A stretch of 23,401 nt of DNA from Eubacteriales Family XIII. Incertae Sedis bacterium (GCA_031289235.1 JAITPU010000062.1:1-23401), one strand, 5' to 3'. Shown: positions 15,552 through 22,837, counted from the stretch's first letter. The notes: a model not told the origin generated them from the sequence alone. A program made the numbers and translations.

Positions 15552-15695
15552 ATGAAGCAGTTTTTGGTCCTGTGCAGCATGATTTTGTTGGGTGTCTTTA
15601 TCTACAGCCTGATCGCGGGCCCCGGCGATTCGATACTTTCACTCGCGAAGGGCGTATGGGCAAGTGAGGTTGAGATGCGGACAAATACGCTGTGA
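15552..15695 (+). CDS. Second 47-residue single-pass membrane protein
   Basis: A short gene 48 bases after the previous one, of exactly the same length. It begins MKQFLVLCSMILLGVFIYSL, then has a soluble tail of about 27 residues (GPGDSILSLAKGVWASEVE). The shared MKQ-plus-hydrophobic start and equal size suggest a related or duplicated pair, although the tails differ. The ribosome binding site is weaker (CGGAGAG). Like its neighbour it lacks a classical prepilin cleavage motif. It could be a minor pilin or assembly factor. Confidence 0.55.
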   Translation: MKQFLVLCSMILLGVFIYSLIAGPGDSILSLAKGVWASEVEMRTNTL

Positions 15696-15727
15696 CAGAT
15701 ACAGATATTATTCCGGCAATTATTGGG

Positions 15728-15766
15728 CCGTCAACTAAACATTAGAAGTCGCGACGGTCTTTTTCC
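15728..15766 (+). terminator. Weak terminator-like hairpin after the small pilin-like genes
   Basis: CCGTC at 15728-15732 pairs with GACGG at 15753-15757, followed by TCTTTTTCC. The stem is only 5 bp with a 20-base loop that contains the self-complementary GTCGCGAC. If active, it would lower transcription of the two genes downstream relative to the small pilin-like genes. Confidence 0.35.
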
Positions 15767-15829
15767 GCCACGCTTTGTTGGCAGAACCCGTTGATATGCT
15801 CAGTATCAGTGGAACCTGCGCCGCGTTGC

Positions 15830-15870
15830 GCGCCTGTCAACCGTTTGTGAAGCAAACGGTTGGCAGGCGC
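15830..15870. repeat. Long hairpin with 18-bp stem
   Basis: Arms 15830-15847 and 15853-15870 are inverted copies with a single mismatch (a G-U pair in RNA), separated by the 5-base loop TGAAG. The core is GTCAACCGTTTG against CAAACGGTTGGC. There is no T-tail. Such near-perfect long stems are typical of dispersed palindromic repeats or RNase III sites. Confidence 0.8.
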
Positions 15871-15972
15871 CATGCCCGAACTCTCCGGTTTTGATTTCCG
15901 CCCGCCGGGATGCGGCTGAAACAGGCGGCAAAGCGAACAGAGCAGGTGAATCCCGGCAAAGGAGAAGTGAAA

Positions 15973-16386
15973 ATGAAACAGTTTATCGTATTGGCGGCGG
16001 TCTTTCCGCTGATCGTCGTGTTCGTCATGCAGTTTTCGCTGGAACAGCAGAATCAAAACAGAATCTCCCAACTGCAGGAACTGGTATACAGCGCCAAGGA
16101 ACAGGCGAAACAGGAGGGGCGTTTTTCACAGGCCATCAAGAGTGAACTGGCCGGAGAAATCGCGTCATGTTTCGGTATTGACGCGAGCGAGGTTATCATT
16201 GAGGCGGACGAGAGGGTGCATTACAGGAAAAACGAGATGGACGCAAGGGAATTGATCTCATATAAAGTGAAAGCGCCCATAGAAAAAATCATGGCGGGGA
16301 ACCGCTTCATGGGGATATCGGATGCGGAGAACAAAGGCTGGTACGTAGTGGAAGGACATACCGCCAGCGAAAAATTGCCGGAGTGA
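15973..16386 (+). CDS. Single-pass pilin-like or TadE-like protein
   Basis: A 137-residue protein with an N-terminal hydrophobic helix (MKQFIVLAAVFPLIVVFVMQF), then a helical region (QNQNRISQLQELVYSAKEQAK) and an exported mixed domain. This layout is that of minor pilins or TadE/TadG-type pseudopilins, but no Pfam-level motif is evident. It shares the MKQ start with the two 47-residue proteins. The ATG at 15973 follows AAAGGAG at 15958-15964; an upstream in-frame ATG at 15910 lies in the insert region. The next gene follows after 32 bases. Confidence 0.55.
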   Translation: MKQFIVLAAVFPLIVVFVMQFSLEQQNQNRISQLQELVYSAKEQAKQEGRFSQAIKSELAGEIASCFGIDASEVIIEADERVHYRKNEMDARELISYKVKAPIEKIMAGNRFMGISDAENKGWYVVEGHTASEKLPE

Positions 16387-16418
16387 AAGGATATCGGCAG
16401 AAGGAAAAAAGGGGGGAA

Positions 16419-16871
16419 ATGAAAGTTTTAATCACGTTTTTAGCCTTGTTCGCGGTCAATATGGGATTTCTCCTGTATCAGTCCGGCATGGGCGGATATC
16501 TCAGCGCACAGACTTATCTGAAAGAACTGGCGGAAGAATGCGCCTCCGGCGTCGCGCTGTATTTCGACGCGCGGGCCTATGCGGACGGTGATGTGGTGTT
16601 CAATCAGGCGGAAGGAGAAAAGTATATCGCGTATCTGCTTGCCGCGGATGGAAAACAGGCGCCTTTCACCGTAGAGGGAGACATTTCCTGCGAAGTCAAA
16701 TTTTTTGACGACTTTACGGGATATTTGCGGGAAGACAGCGTAAACGGCGTACGAGACGGACATCCTTCCGTTTGGATACGCCTCTCCGCCGAGACAGAGG
16801 AATTTTTTCGCCTGCCTTTTATCTCCGTGAAACATATTGAACGGCAGGCGTTTTATGAGTTTCCGATATGA
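16419..16871 (+). CDS. Single-pass exported protein, last gene of the pilus locus
   Basis: A 150-residue protein with a hydrophobic N-terminal helix (MKVLITFLALFAVNMGFLLY) and an exported domain of about 125 residues that includes an aromatic- and acid-rich part (CEVKFFDDFTGYLRED) and ends ERQAFYEFPI. It is probably a minor pilin or TadE/TadG-like component by position and topology; I recognise no specific family. The ATG at 16419 sits just after a purine-rich AAGGAAAAAAGGGGGGAA stretch. A GTG at 16383 overlapping the previous stop would bury the hydrophobic helix behind 12 charged residues and has no site. Confidence 0.5.
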   Translation: MKVLITFLALFAVNMGFLLYQSGMGGYLSAQTYLKELAEECASGVALYFDARAYADGDVVFNQAEGEKYIAYLLAADGKQAPFTVEGDISCEVKFFDDFTGYLREDSVNGVRDGHPSVWIRLSAETEEFFRLPFISVKHIERQAFYEFPI

Positions 16872-16888
16872 TATTACCGACGCCTGCC
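16809..16888 (+). terminator. Overlapping alternative hairpins at the end of the pilus locus
   Basis: CGCCTGCC occurs at 16809-16816 and 16881-16888, and its complement GGCAGGCG at 16843-16850 can pair with either. The first pairing is followed by TTTTAT, still inside the last codons of the gene; the second is followed by TTTGAAT after the stop. Either may end transcription, and the two exclude each other. Stems are 8 bp with 26- and 30-base loops, so termination strength is uncertain. Confidence 0.4.
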
Positions 16889-16921
16889 TTTGAATAGTAG
16901 CTATTTGCTCCACTGAAAAAG

Positions 16922-16950
16922 TTGCGGGAGCCGGACGGTACGTATATAAT
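16922..16950 (+). promoter_or_regulatory. Promoter of thrS
   Basis: TTGCGG at 16922-16927, a 17-base spacer, and a perfect TATAAT at 16945-16950. A direct repeat ACGTATATA follows the -10 region. No T-box specifier or antiterminator (no AGGGTGG-type element) is seen in the roughly 50-base leader, which is too short for one. Confidence 0.6.
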
Positions 16951-17004
16951 ATATAAAAAACGTATATAGTTTAAAGGCTTGGGAATATGGCGAGGAGAAG
17001 CGCG

Positions 17005-18750
17005 ATGGCAAATGAAAGATTGAATTTTGAGGATGAACAGGTGCGGAAAACTTTCCGTCACACCAGCGCGCATATACTTGCCCAGGCAGTGAAACGGCTG
17101 TTTCCGGAAGCGAAACTGGCCATAGGCCCGGCGATAGAAAACGGCTTTTATTACGATTTCGATCTGGAACATAAATTCACAGATGAAGATCTGCGCAGCT
17201 TGGAAAAAGAAATGGAAAAAATAGTCAAGTCCGCTTATCCGATTGAACGGTTTGAATTGCCGCGCGAAGAGGCTGCTCGTTTCGCGGAGGAAAAAGGCGA
17301 ACCTTACAAGGCCGAATTGATCGCCGATCTGGCAGATGACGCGGTGATTTATTTTTACCGGCAGGGCGATTTTACAGATCTCTGCGCGGGACCGCACTTG
17401 GAGTCCACCGTGCCGGTGAAGGCCGTGCGGCTCACCAGCGTGGCGGGGGCGTATTGGCGGGGCAGCGAGAAAAACAAGATGTTGCAGCGCATTTACGGCG
17501 TTTCCTTCCCGGAACAAAGCGCGCTTGACGAGTATCTGGCGAAGCTTGAAGAGGCGAAAAAGCGCGATCATCGAAAAATCGGCGCAGAAATGGATTTATT
17601 CGCAGTCTACGACGAGGGGCCCGGCTTCCCGTTTTTTATGCCTAACGGCATGATCCTCCGCAACGAATTGGAGCGGTTTTGGCGTGAAGAACACGCGAAG
17701 CGCGGTTATCGTGAAATAAAAACCCCGCTCATTTTAAGAGAGGAACTTTGGCATACGTCCGGGCATTGGGAACATTACCGTGATAATATGTATTTTACGA
17801 AAATTGACGATAACAACTACGCGGTGAAGCCCATGAACTGCCCTGGAGCCATGCTTGCTTATAAGCGAAAGATGTACAGCTACAGAGATTTTCCCATCCG
17901 CGTGGCGGAGATGGGACAGGTGCATCGGCACGAACTTTCCGGGGTACTCCACGGGCTGATGCGGGTAAGGACATTTACTCAGGACGATGCGCACATTTTC
18001 ATGCTGCCGGAGCAAATTCAGGATGAGGTTATCGGCGTGATTGATTTCATTGATTATGTGTATAAAATTTTCGGTTTCAAATACCGCGTGGAGCTTTCCA
18101 CGAGACCCGAAATCCACATGGGAGCGGACGAGGAATGGGAGCATGCGATTGACGCGCTCAAAGGCGCTTTGGAAAAGAAGGGTGCGCACTATGCCGTTAA
18201 CAAGGGAGACGGCGCGTTTTATGGGCCGAAGATAGATTTTCATCTGGAGGACAGCATGGGCAGAACTTGGCAATGTGGCACCATACAGCTTGATTTCCAG
18301 ATGCCTCAGCGTTTTGACCTGACGTATACCGGCAACGACGGGGAAAAACACAGGCCCGCCATGATCCACCGGGTTATTTTCGGAAGCGTTGAACGCTTTA
18401 TCGGCATTTTGACGGAACACTTCGCGGGGAAATTTCCGCTTTGGCTTGCGCCCGTTCAGGTTAGGATCCTGACAGTCACGGAAAAATTTTCAGGTTACGC
18501 GCTGGAACTGGCGGAAAAATTCCGAGCGGCAGGACTTCGCGCCGAGTTCGATGTCAGAAACGAGAAGATAGGTTATAAGATCAGGGAAGCGCGAAACGCG
18601 AGGGATTCCTATATCGTCGTAATAGGCGGAAAAGAAGCGGAATCCGGCATATTGCCCGTGCGCTCAAGCAAAGAGGGCGAACTTGGCGGGATGTCCGCCG
18701 CGGATTTCATAGACAGGCTGCGAAAGGAAATCGCGGAGAAATCCATTTAA
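17005..18750 (+). CDS. thrS: Threonyl-tRNA synthetase lacking the TGS domain
   Basis: A 581-residue class II synthetase that charges tRNA-Thr. The editing (SAD) domain comes first, with H19-x3-H23 (HTSAH) and C127-x3-H131 (CAGPH), which clear mis-acylated Ser-tRNA. The catalytic core follows from about 190 to 480, with zinc ligands C279 (MNCPGA), H330 (DDAH) and H455 (MIHRV) and motif 2 around VHRHELSG. The anticodon-binding domain starts near 482. The N-terminal TGS domain (about 60 residues) of the usual 640-residue bacterial enzyme is absent, as in some Clostridia. I chose the ATG at 17005 because AGGAG at 16993-16997 is 7 bases before it; an in-frame ATG at 16987 lies in front of that site and adds only six residues. 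It stands alone, with convergent genes after it. Confidence 0.95.
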   Translation: MANERLNFEDEQVRKTFRHTSAHILAQAVKRLFPEAKLAIGPAIENGFYYDFDLEHKFTDEDLRSLEKEMEKIVKSAYPIERFELPREEAARFAEEKGEPYKAELIADLADDAVIYFYRQGDFTDLCAGPHLESTVPVKAVRLTSVAGAYWRGSEKNKMLQRIYGVSFPEQSALDEYLAKLEEAKKRDHRKIGAEMDLFAVYDEGPGFPFFMPNGMILRNELERFWREEHAKRGYREIKTPLILREELWHTSGHWEHYRDNMYFTKIDDNNYAVKPMNCPGAMLAYKRKMYSYRDFPIRVAEMGQVHRHELSGVLHGLMRVRTFTQDDAHIFMLPEQIQDEVIGVIDFIDYVYKIFGFKYRVELSTRPEIHMGADEEWEHAIDALKGALEKKGAHYAVNKGDGAFYGPKIDFHLEDSMGRTWQCGTIQLDFQMPQRFDLTYTGNDGEKHRPAMIHRVIFGSVERFIGILTEHFAGKFPLWLAPVQVRILTVTEKFSGYALELAEKFRAAGLRAEFDVRNEKIGYKIREARNARDSYIVVIGGKEAESGILPVRSSKEGELGGMSAADFIDRLRKEIAEKSI

Positions 18751-18797
18751 AGAACTGGATCCGGAGTCAATAGCGGGATTTTCCGCTCTGTCCTGCC

Positions 18798-20936
18798 TTA
18801 TTGCTTTGCATTTCCGGCTTTTCCAAGGATGGCTTCGAGGGCGGGGTTATTTTCATTTAGGCAATATATTATTACATTGGGCTGGATGGACGCCGCCGGA
18901 TTTGCGCCGCCGTACTCTTTGTAATCAGCTTCAATTTCAATGTCGCGGTTATCGTTTGCCGTCGAACCGGCGTAGGCGCTTTCTTTTCCGAAACGCACGT
19001 CTACGCTCCAATAATCCCCGGCGATGATCGGAGCCGTTTCGCCGTAGCGCAGAACAGCCTGCATGTTCGCCGGATCCGTGACGTTAACGCTTTCCGCCTC
19101 GGCGCCGTTGACGATATGCAAGGCGGTCATGCTCACAACATCGGAGGCTTCTTTGACGAAAATTTCGTAATACCCGTTTTCGCGCAGCCATTTCACCGTG
19201 TTTTCGTAGTAGAGCGGTATCGCTGTAGTAAAATATGCGGAAACGCCGGAGCGCCGGGCGTCATCCTGTTTCGTCGCATCATAGTCTGTTTCAATGATCG
19301 CAAGCGGGTACGTGAGATCTGTGAATTGTTCCCACGTCTCGAGAGTCTTGTCCCTGTCCACGCATGAAAACAGTTCTCGCGCCTGATAAGGCGTCAGGCT
19401 TACCGAATAGTTCCAGTCATGCAGCGTAACGCTTTTGAAACCGTCCGTCTCCAGATTTATCAGGCTGTTCAGGCTTTTGAACTCCTGAGATTCGAAAATC
19501 TGTTTCAGATTTTTATCTTCACGGATAAAAGGGTAGTTTATGCTCCAGACGCGATCCGGAGGGAATGAGTATCCGCCGTAACTGAGATTTACGGACAGAT
19601 CCGCGTAATCCCGTTCTTTGTGTTTAAAGCTTGAGATATTGTCGACGACCCTCTTGTGGAAGGCGATGAAAGCGCTTATGTTTCCGGGATCTTTAAAGAG
19701 AAGATTGTTCCCGTCGGAATGGGATTCCGCGAACGGTTCCGACATGCTGACGATGCCCGCGACGCTGAAACCCACCTCCTCTACGCGGTCAGGATTCGGA
19801 ACGCGGCGTTCATAGCCTGAAAGATCCAGACTGAACCCCGCGATTACGAGCAGCGCGGCAATTGCGTAAACGCCGAACCCGGCGGCTGCTTTGCGGTTCC
19901 AGACACGGAGAGTTTTTTTGACGAGCATACGGCTGAGGATGAAAAATATCAAAGCTCCCGCTGCGGCGCCGATGTAGAAACGGCTCTTGCTTTCCTCCGT
20001 CCCGCCGTCCATCGCGTAAAAATAATACGCTGTGACGGACATTCCGAAAAATGTGACCAGATAGTTGACGGCAGTCTCCACGGGACGGAATACCAGCATA
20101 TCTCCCGCCCGCTCCAAGGGCCGTATGGCGTAGAGCGCGGCGGAAAACAGACAGACAAGCGCGGATACGATCAGGTATATGGTTATCAAGAGCCAACCGG
20201 GGGAGCCATTGCTGAACGGCACATAAATCAGAGGCGTGAGCGAAGAAATGCCGGCGACTTGCACCGCGGGCGGGAATCCGAACAAAAAAATATCGCCCCA
20301 TAGAGTTAAGAGCAGGAAGAGCGCGGGAAGTATAAAGTTTAAAAAACCCGCGGTCATGATATGCATGACGGTATTTCCCGTGATTATTCCGGCGAGCACG
20401 CACAGGGAGTAGACGAACAGCACGATGACGAGAGACATTCCGACCCAGTTCATGATATGCGGAGTCGACATGATATTCGGGGTTGAAGGCGGATAGAGTC
20501 CGGAGATCTGGTAAGAATAGTCGGCATCATATTCAACCGGTTTTTGTATGGCGAGCAAAATAGCGCCGTTCGCGAGAACAGGCAAAGAAATCATAATCAG
20601 GCCCGAAGCCAAGTTGCTGTAAAACAGCGTGAACCTCGTAAAAGGCATGGCGTGCATGACTGAAGCCGATCCGGCGGCGTGCAGGTAACGAAAGATCGCG
20701 GCGGCGGAAATCGTTGGGATCAGCGCGTGGATCATAAGAAAAAACGGCTGAGTATTATTGAGGGATGAGAGTATGTGAGACCATATCCTGGAAAGATCGT
20801 TGTAATTCATCAAAATGGGAAATACGCCGGAAAAGAAATACGCGAGAAAACCAAACACCGGGATCGCCCATAAGCGCCGCATGTTTTCGCGGATCAGAAC
20901 CGGAGATATGCTAAAAAAGGGTGTCTTTGGCCGCAT
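18798..20936 (-). CDS. ABC exporter permease with large extracytoplasmic C-terminal region
   Basis: A 712-residue membrane protein encoded with the ATPase upstream. About eight hydrophobic segments fall in the first 370 residues (for example IPVFGFLAYFFSGVFPILM, ILPALFLLLTLWGDIFLF, WLLITIYLIVSALVCLF, AIAALLVIAGFSLDLSG). The last 330 residues are soluble and probably outside the cell. This layout is that of the large Clostridial ABC-2-type permeases partnered with YtrB-like ATPases; the substrate is unknown. The start at 20936 on the minus strand has TTGGAGG 8 bases upstream, and the gene overlaps the ATPase end by 26 bases, so translation is coupled. It converges with thrS, with a 47-base gap. 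Confidence 0.75.
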   Translation of the reverse strand: MRPKTPFFSISPVLIRENMRRLWAIPVFGFLAYFFSGVFPILMNYNDLSRIWSHILSSLNNTQPFFLMIHALIPTISAAAIFRYLHAAGSASVMHAMPFTRFTLFYSNLASGLIMISLPVLANGAILLAIQKPVEYDADYSYQISGLYPPSTPNIMSTPHIMNWVGMSLVIVLFVYSLCVLAGIITGNTVMHIMTAGFLNFILPALFLLLTLWGDIFLFGFPPAVQVAGISSLTPLIYVPFSNGSPGWLLITIYLIVSALVCLFSAALYAIRPLERAGDMLVFRPVETAVNYLVTFFGMSVTAYYFYAMDGGTEESKSRFYIGAAAGALIFFILSRMLVKKTLRVWNRKAAAGFGVYAIAALLVIAGFSLDLSGYERRVPNPDRVEEVGFSVAGIVSMSEPFAESHSDGNNLLFKDPGNISAFIAFHKRVVDNISSFKHKERDYADLSVNLSYGGYSFPPDRVWSINYPFIREDKNLKQIFESQEFKSLNSLINLETDGFKSVTLHDWNYSVSLTPYQARELFSCVDRDKTLETWEQFTDLTYPLAIIETDYDATKQDDARRSGVSAYFTTAIPLYYENTVKWLRENGYYEIFVKEASDVVSMTALHIVNGAEAESVNVTDPANMQAVLRYGETAPIIAGDYWSVDVRFGKESAYAGSTANDNRDIEIEADYKEYGGANPAASIQPNVIIYCLNENNPALEAILGKAGNAKQ

Positions 20937-21816
20937 TTTCGTCGCCTCCAAATTCATATATAAAGATTTCTTCCAAGGAAAGAGGCAGAAAATCCAATAA
21001 AATCGGATCATGGGCCCGGATGCTGCTTTCGACCGCGTTTTTAGGGTTCCTTACTATCAGGAGATCTATAGAACCCCTTGATTCTCTGTGCATGACCTCA
21101 AGGCCCGAATAGCGGTTTTCGCCGGGAGCCGCTTCGTTCCGAAACGCGACCTGTACCTTTTGTATGTCGGATTTCAACTCGTTCAGGTCGCGTTCGATCA
21201 TCATGCGTCCTTCCGACATGAGGCCCATCGAATCGCATATGTTTTCCATTTCGCGCAGGTTGTGGGAAGAAGACAGGACGGTCATTTTTCGCTCCGCGAC
21301 GCCGTCCAGAATACGTTTCCAGACCAATTTTCGTATCAGCGGATCCAAACCGTCGATAGGCTCGTCCAAGATCAGATAATCAGGCGACGTCGATATGGCG
21401 AGAATGAAGGCGGCCTGTTTCTGCATACCTTTTGAAAATTTTGAAAGTTTTCTTCGCAGGTCAATCTTGAAAAGGGCGGTCATTTCTTCATAAAGATCCT
21501 GATTCCATCCGCGATAGACGGAGCGGTAAAACAGGGCGGATTCTTGCAGGCTGCAAGCGCTGAAAAAATAGAGGTCGTCCGGGATGAAAGCTAAGCGTCC
21601 CTTGATGGAACAGTTTTCGTATACGGATTCGCCGTTTATTTCTATTGCGCCGCTGTCGGCCCTGAGAATGCCGGCGATGTGTTTTAAAACAGTGGTTTTC
21701 CCCGCGCCGTTTGTACCGAAAAGCCCGTAAACGGAACCGGTTTTAACGCGGAGGTTCAGATCGGAAACGGCTTGGAAGCCGTCGAATTTTTTGTTGAGAT
21801 TGCGTATTTCGATCAT
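20911..21816 (-). CDS. ABC transporter ATPase, YtrB-like
   Basis: A 301-residue nucleotide-binding subunit that would power the adjacent permease. Walker A is GTNGAGKTT at 34-42, the signature is FSKGMQKQ around 127-134 (SKGM in place of LSGGQ, usual in this subgroup), Walker B and D-loop are YLILDEPIDGLD at 147-158, and the switch histidine is H185 in SSSHNLRE. The C-terminal 80 residues are subgroup-specific. The start is the ATG at 21814-21816 (minus), with AGGGAG 6 bases upstream. Its ATG overlaps the TGA of the methyltransferase gene by the ATGA arrangement, so the DNA-repair gene and exporter share an operon. The specific cargo is unknown; the group includes multidrug, lantibiotic and acetoin-linked systems. 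Confidence 0.9.
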   Translation of the reverse strand: MIEIRNLNKKFDGFQAVSDLNLRVKTGSVYGLFGTNGAGKTTVLKHIAGILRADSGAIEINGESVYENCSIKGRLAFIPDDLYFFSACSLQESALFYRSVYRGWNQDLYEEMTALFKIDLRRKLSKFSKGMQKQAAFILAISTSPDYLILDEPIDGLDPLIRKLVWKRILDGVAERKMTVLSSSHNLREMENICDSMGLMSEGRMMIERDLNELKSDIQKVQVAFRNEAAPGENRYSGLEVMHRESRGSIDLLIVRNPKNAVESSIRAHDPILLDFLPLSLEEIFIYEFGGDENAAKDTLF

Positions 21817-22352
21817 GCGCGGCTCCCTGATACCGCCGATTTCGGCGCATGCAGCCGCGTCATATCGACTCCTTCTAAAGACAGCAGCTGAATTTTCATG
21901 TCGATTCCTCCGCCGTATCCCGTGAGATTGCCATTTTTCCCTATGACACGGTGGCAGGGGACAATGATGGAGATCGGATTGTGTCCCACCGCGCCGCCGA
22001 CCGCGCGCGCAGACATTTTTTCCTTGCCGTTCTGCGCGGCTATCTCTTTTGCGATATCTCCGTATGTAATCATTTCGCCGTATGGTATTTCGCGCAGAAT
22101 TTTCCAAACCGACATGCGAAAAGGGCTTCCATTCATTGAGATCGGCGGAGTAAAATCAGGTTTCTCTCCGGAGAAATAGCAGTCGAGCCATGTTCTGACG
22201 TTTTCAAATACAGGCGGCGACTTTGCTTCGTTGTGCGGTTCAGTCGCGCCGGCAAAATACTTTTGTCCGTCAAACCACAGCCCGGTCAGACTTACGCCGT
22301 CGCTTGCCATTGTGATTTTGCCTATCCGCGAATCATATTCATAAGTAAACAT
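21813..22352 (-). CDS. ogt: Methylated-DNA--protein-cysteine methyltransferase
   Basis: A 179-residue suicide DNA-repair enzyme that moves methyl groups from O6-methylguanine to its own cysteine. The active site is IIVPCHRVIG at 129-138 with C133, preceded by the helix-turn-helix region IPYGEMITYGDIAKEI (89-104) and ARAVGGAVGHNP (arginine finger near R116), and followed by NLTGYGGG (142-149). The N-terminal ribonuclease-like domain is short, as in Ogt. The start at 22352 (minus) has GAGGAG 5 bases upstream. It is first in an operon with an ABC exporter through an ATGA overlap. Confidence 0.95.
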   Translation of the reverse strand: MFTYEYDSRIGKITMASDGVSLTGLWFDGQKYFAGATEPHNEAKSPPVFENVRTWLDCYFSGEKPDFTPPISMNGSPFRMSVWKILREIPYGEMITYGDIAKEIAAQNGKEKMSARAVGGAVGHNPISIIVPCHRVIGKNGNLTGYGGGIDMKIQLLSLEGVDMTRLHAPKSAVSGSRA

Positions 22353-22462
22353 ATCGCTCCTCTCGGCCCTCCTCTATTTTATCTGAATTTATCTGACATT
22401 TAGAGTCAGTCTATTATGCGTAGTTCATAGCAGAAGACGTGAGAACCGTCCCTCCTCCCGTC

Positions 22463-22491
22463 AGTATATCATGCGCGATAGAAGCGTTCAA
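22463..22491 (-). promoter_or_regulatory. Promoter of the methyltransferase / ABC exporter operon
   Basis: On the minus strand: TTGAAC (22486-22491), a 17-base spacer, and TATACT (22463-22468). Both boxes are near consensus. The implied 5' leader to the start at 22352 is about 100 bases and includes a purine-rich GGGAGGAGGGACGG stretch. Confidence 0.75.
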
Positions 22492-22559
22492 TAATTTTAT
22501 GAGGCGAGACAATCCGGGATTACGGGATTAATAGTAAATAAATCTGATTTTATTATGGT

Positions 22560-22591
22560 ATTGATTTTGCAAAAATTTTCGCAAAATCAAT
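22560..22591. other. Perfect 11-bp hairpin in the divergent region
   Basis: ATTGATTTTGC at 22560-22570 and GCAAAATCAAT at 22581-22591 are perfect inverted copies around the 10-base AT-rich loop AAAAATTTTC. It lies between the divergent promoters, upstream of both, so it may be a protein-binding site and not a transcript structure. Confidence 0.6.
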
Positions 22592-22649
22592 GCTATGTTT
22601 TGTTGACAATGCCGATTATTTCAGCGTTGTCACACTTTCACAACATGTA

Positions 22650-22678
22650 TTGCCAACCGCACAAAAAGGTGTTATGCT
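22650..22678 (+). promoter_or_regulatory. Candidate promoter of the substrate-binding lipoprotein
   Basis: TTGCCA at 22650-22655, a 17-base spacer, and TATGCT at 22673-22678. If used, the transcript has a leader of about 360 bases that includes both downstream RNA structures. A perfect TTGACA at 22604-22609 has no good -10 at the right distance. Confidence 0.5.
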
Positions 22679-22709
22679 GTTTATGTAACTGGCAAAATAG
22701 TTTGAAAGA

Positions 22710-22760
22710 GGCATTTTTCGACCGACAGGCGGAGTAATTCGGTCATTTCAAAAAAATGCC
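22710..22760 (+). other. Two-part hairpin in the lipoprotein leader
   Basis: The outer stem GGCATTTTT (22710-22718) pairs with AAAAATGCC (22752-22760), and the inner stem GACCG (22720-22724) with CGGTC (22740-22744). The left arm is almost continuous, and the right arm has a 7-base bulge. It lies between the candidate promoter and the structured element at 22838. Confidence 0.55.
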
Positions 22761-22837
22761 CGACTTTAATTTGGAGGTGCATATATATAGTTTACAAAAA
22801 ACTTACAAGTAGATGACAAAAATTTTTCGGTTTCAAG

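Larger units (their letters stand above)
15696..15972. other. 277-base gene-free insert between pilin-like genes
   Basis: The stretch holds a weak terminator-like hairpin (15728-15766) and a long hairpin (15830-15870). No convincing gene is seen on either strand. Elsewhere in the pilus locus spacing is tight (overlaps to 150 bases), so this gap stands out. Its GC-rich, palindromic make-up resembles a dispersed intergenic repeat or the remnant of a small mobile element, but no terminal repeats or transposase remnant can be recognised. Confidence 0.45.

Noticed and set aside
15742..16071. 109-codon minus-strand frame in the insert before the 15973 gene
   Set aside because: It extends into the coding part of a well-started plus-strand gene and translates the hairpin; no start site. 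I considered a transposase remnant but saw no family motif.
18772..18787. Hairpin AGCGG/CCGCT between the convergent thrS and permease genes as a bidirectional terminator
   Set aside because: Only a 5-bp stem with no T-run on either strand; too weak to call.
20937..21011. Upstream in-frame starts of the permease on the minus strand
   Set aside because: These would add 25 residues overlapping the ATPase coding end; the ATG at 20936 has a clear GGAGG at the right distance.
21817..22107. N-terminal extension of the ABC ATPase on the minus strand
   Set aside because: It overlaps the methyltransferase gene in another frame; the ATG at 21816 starts exactly at the canonical ABC N-terminus with its own ribosome binding site.
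22555..22737. 60-codon plus-strand frame in the divergent intergenic region
   Set aside because: It spans the 11-bp hairpin, the promoter candidate and part of the next hairpin, and lacks a ribosome binding site.
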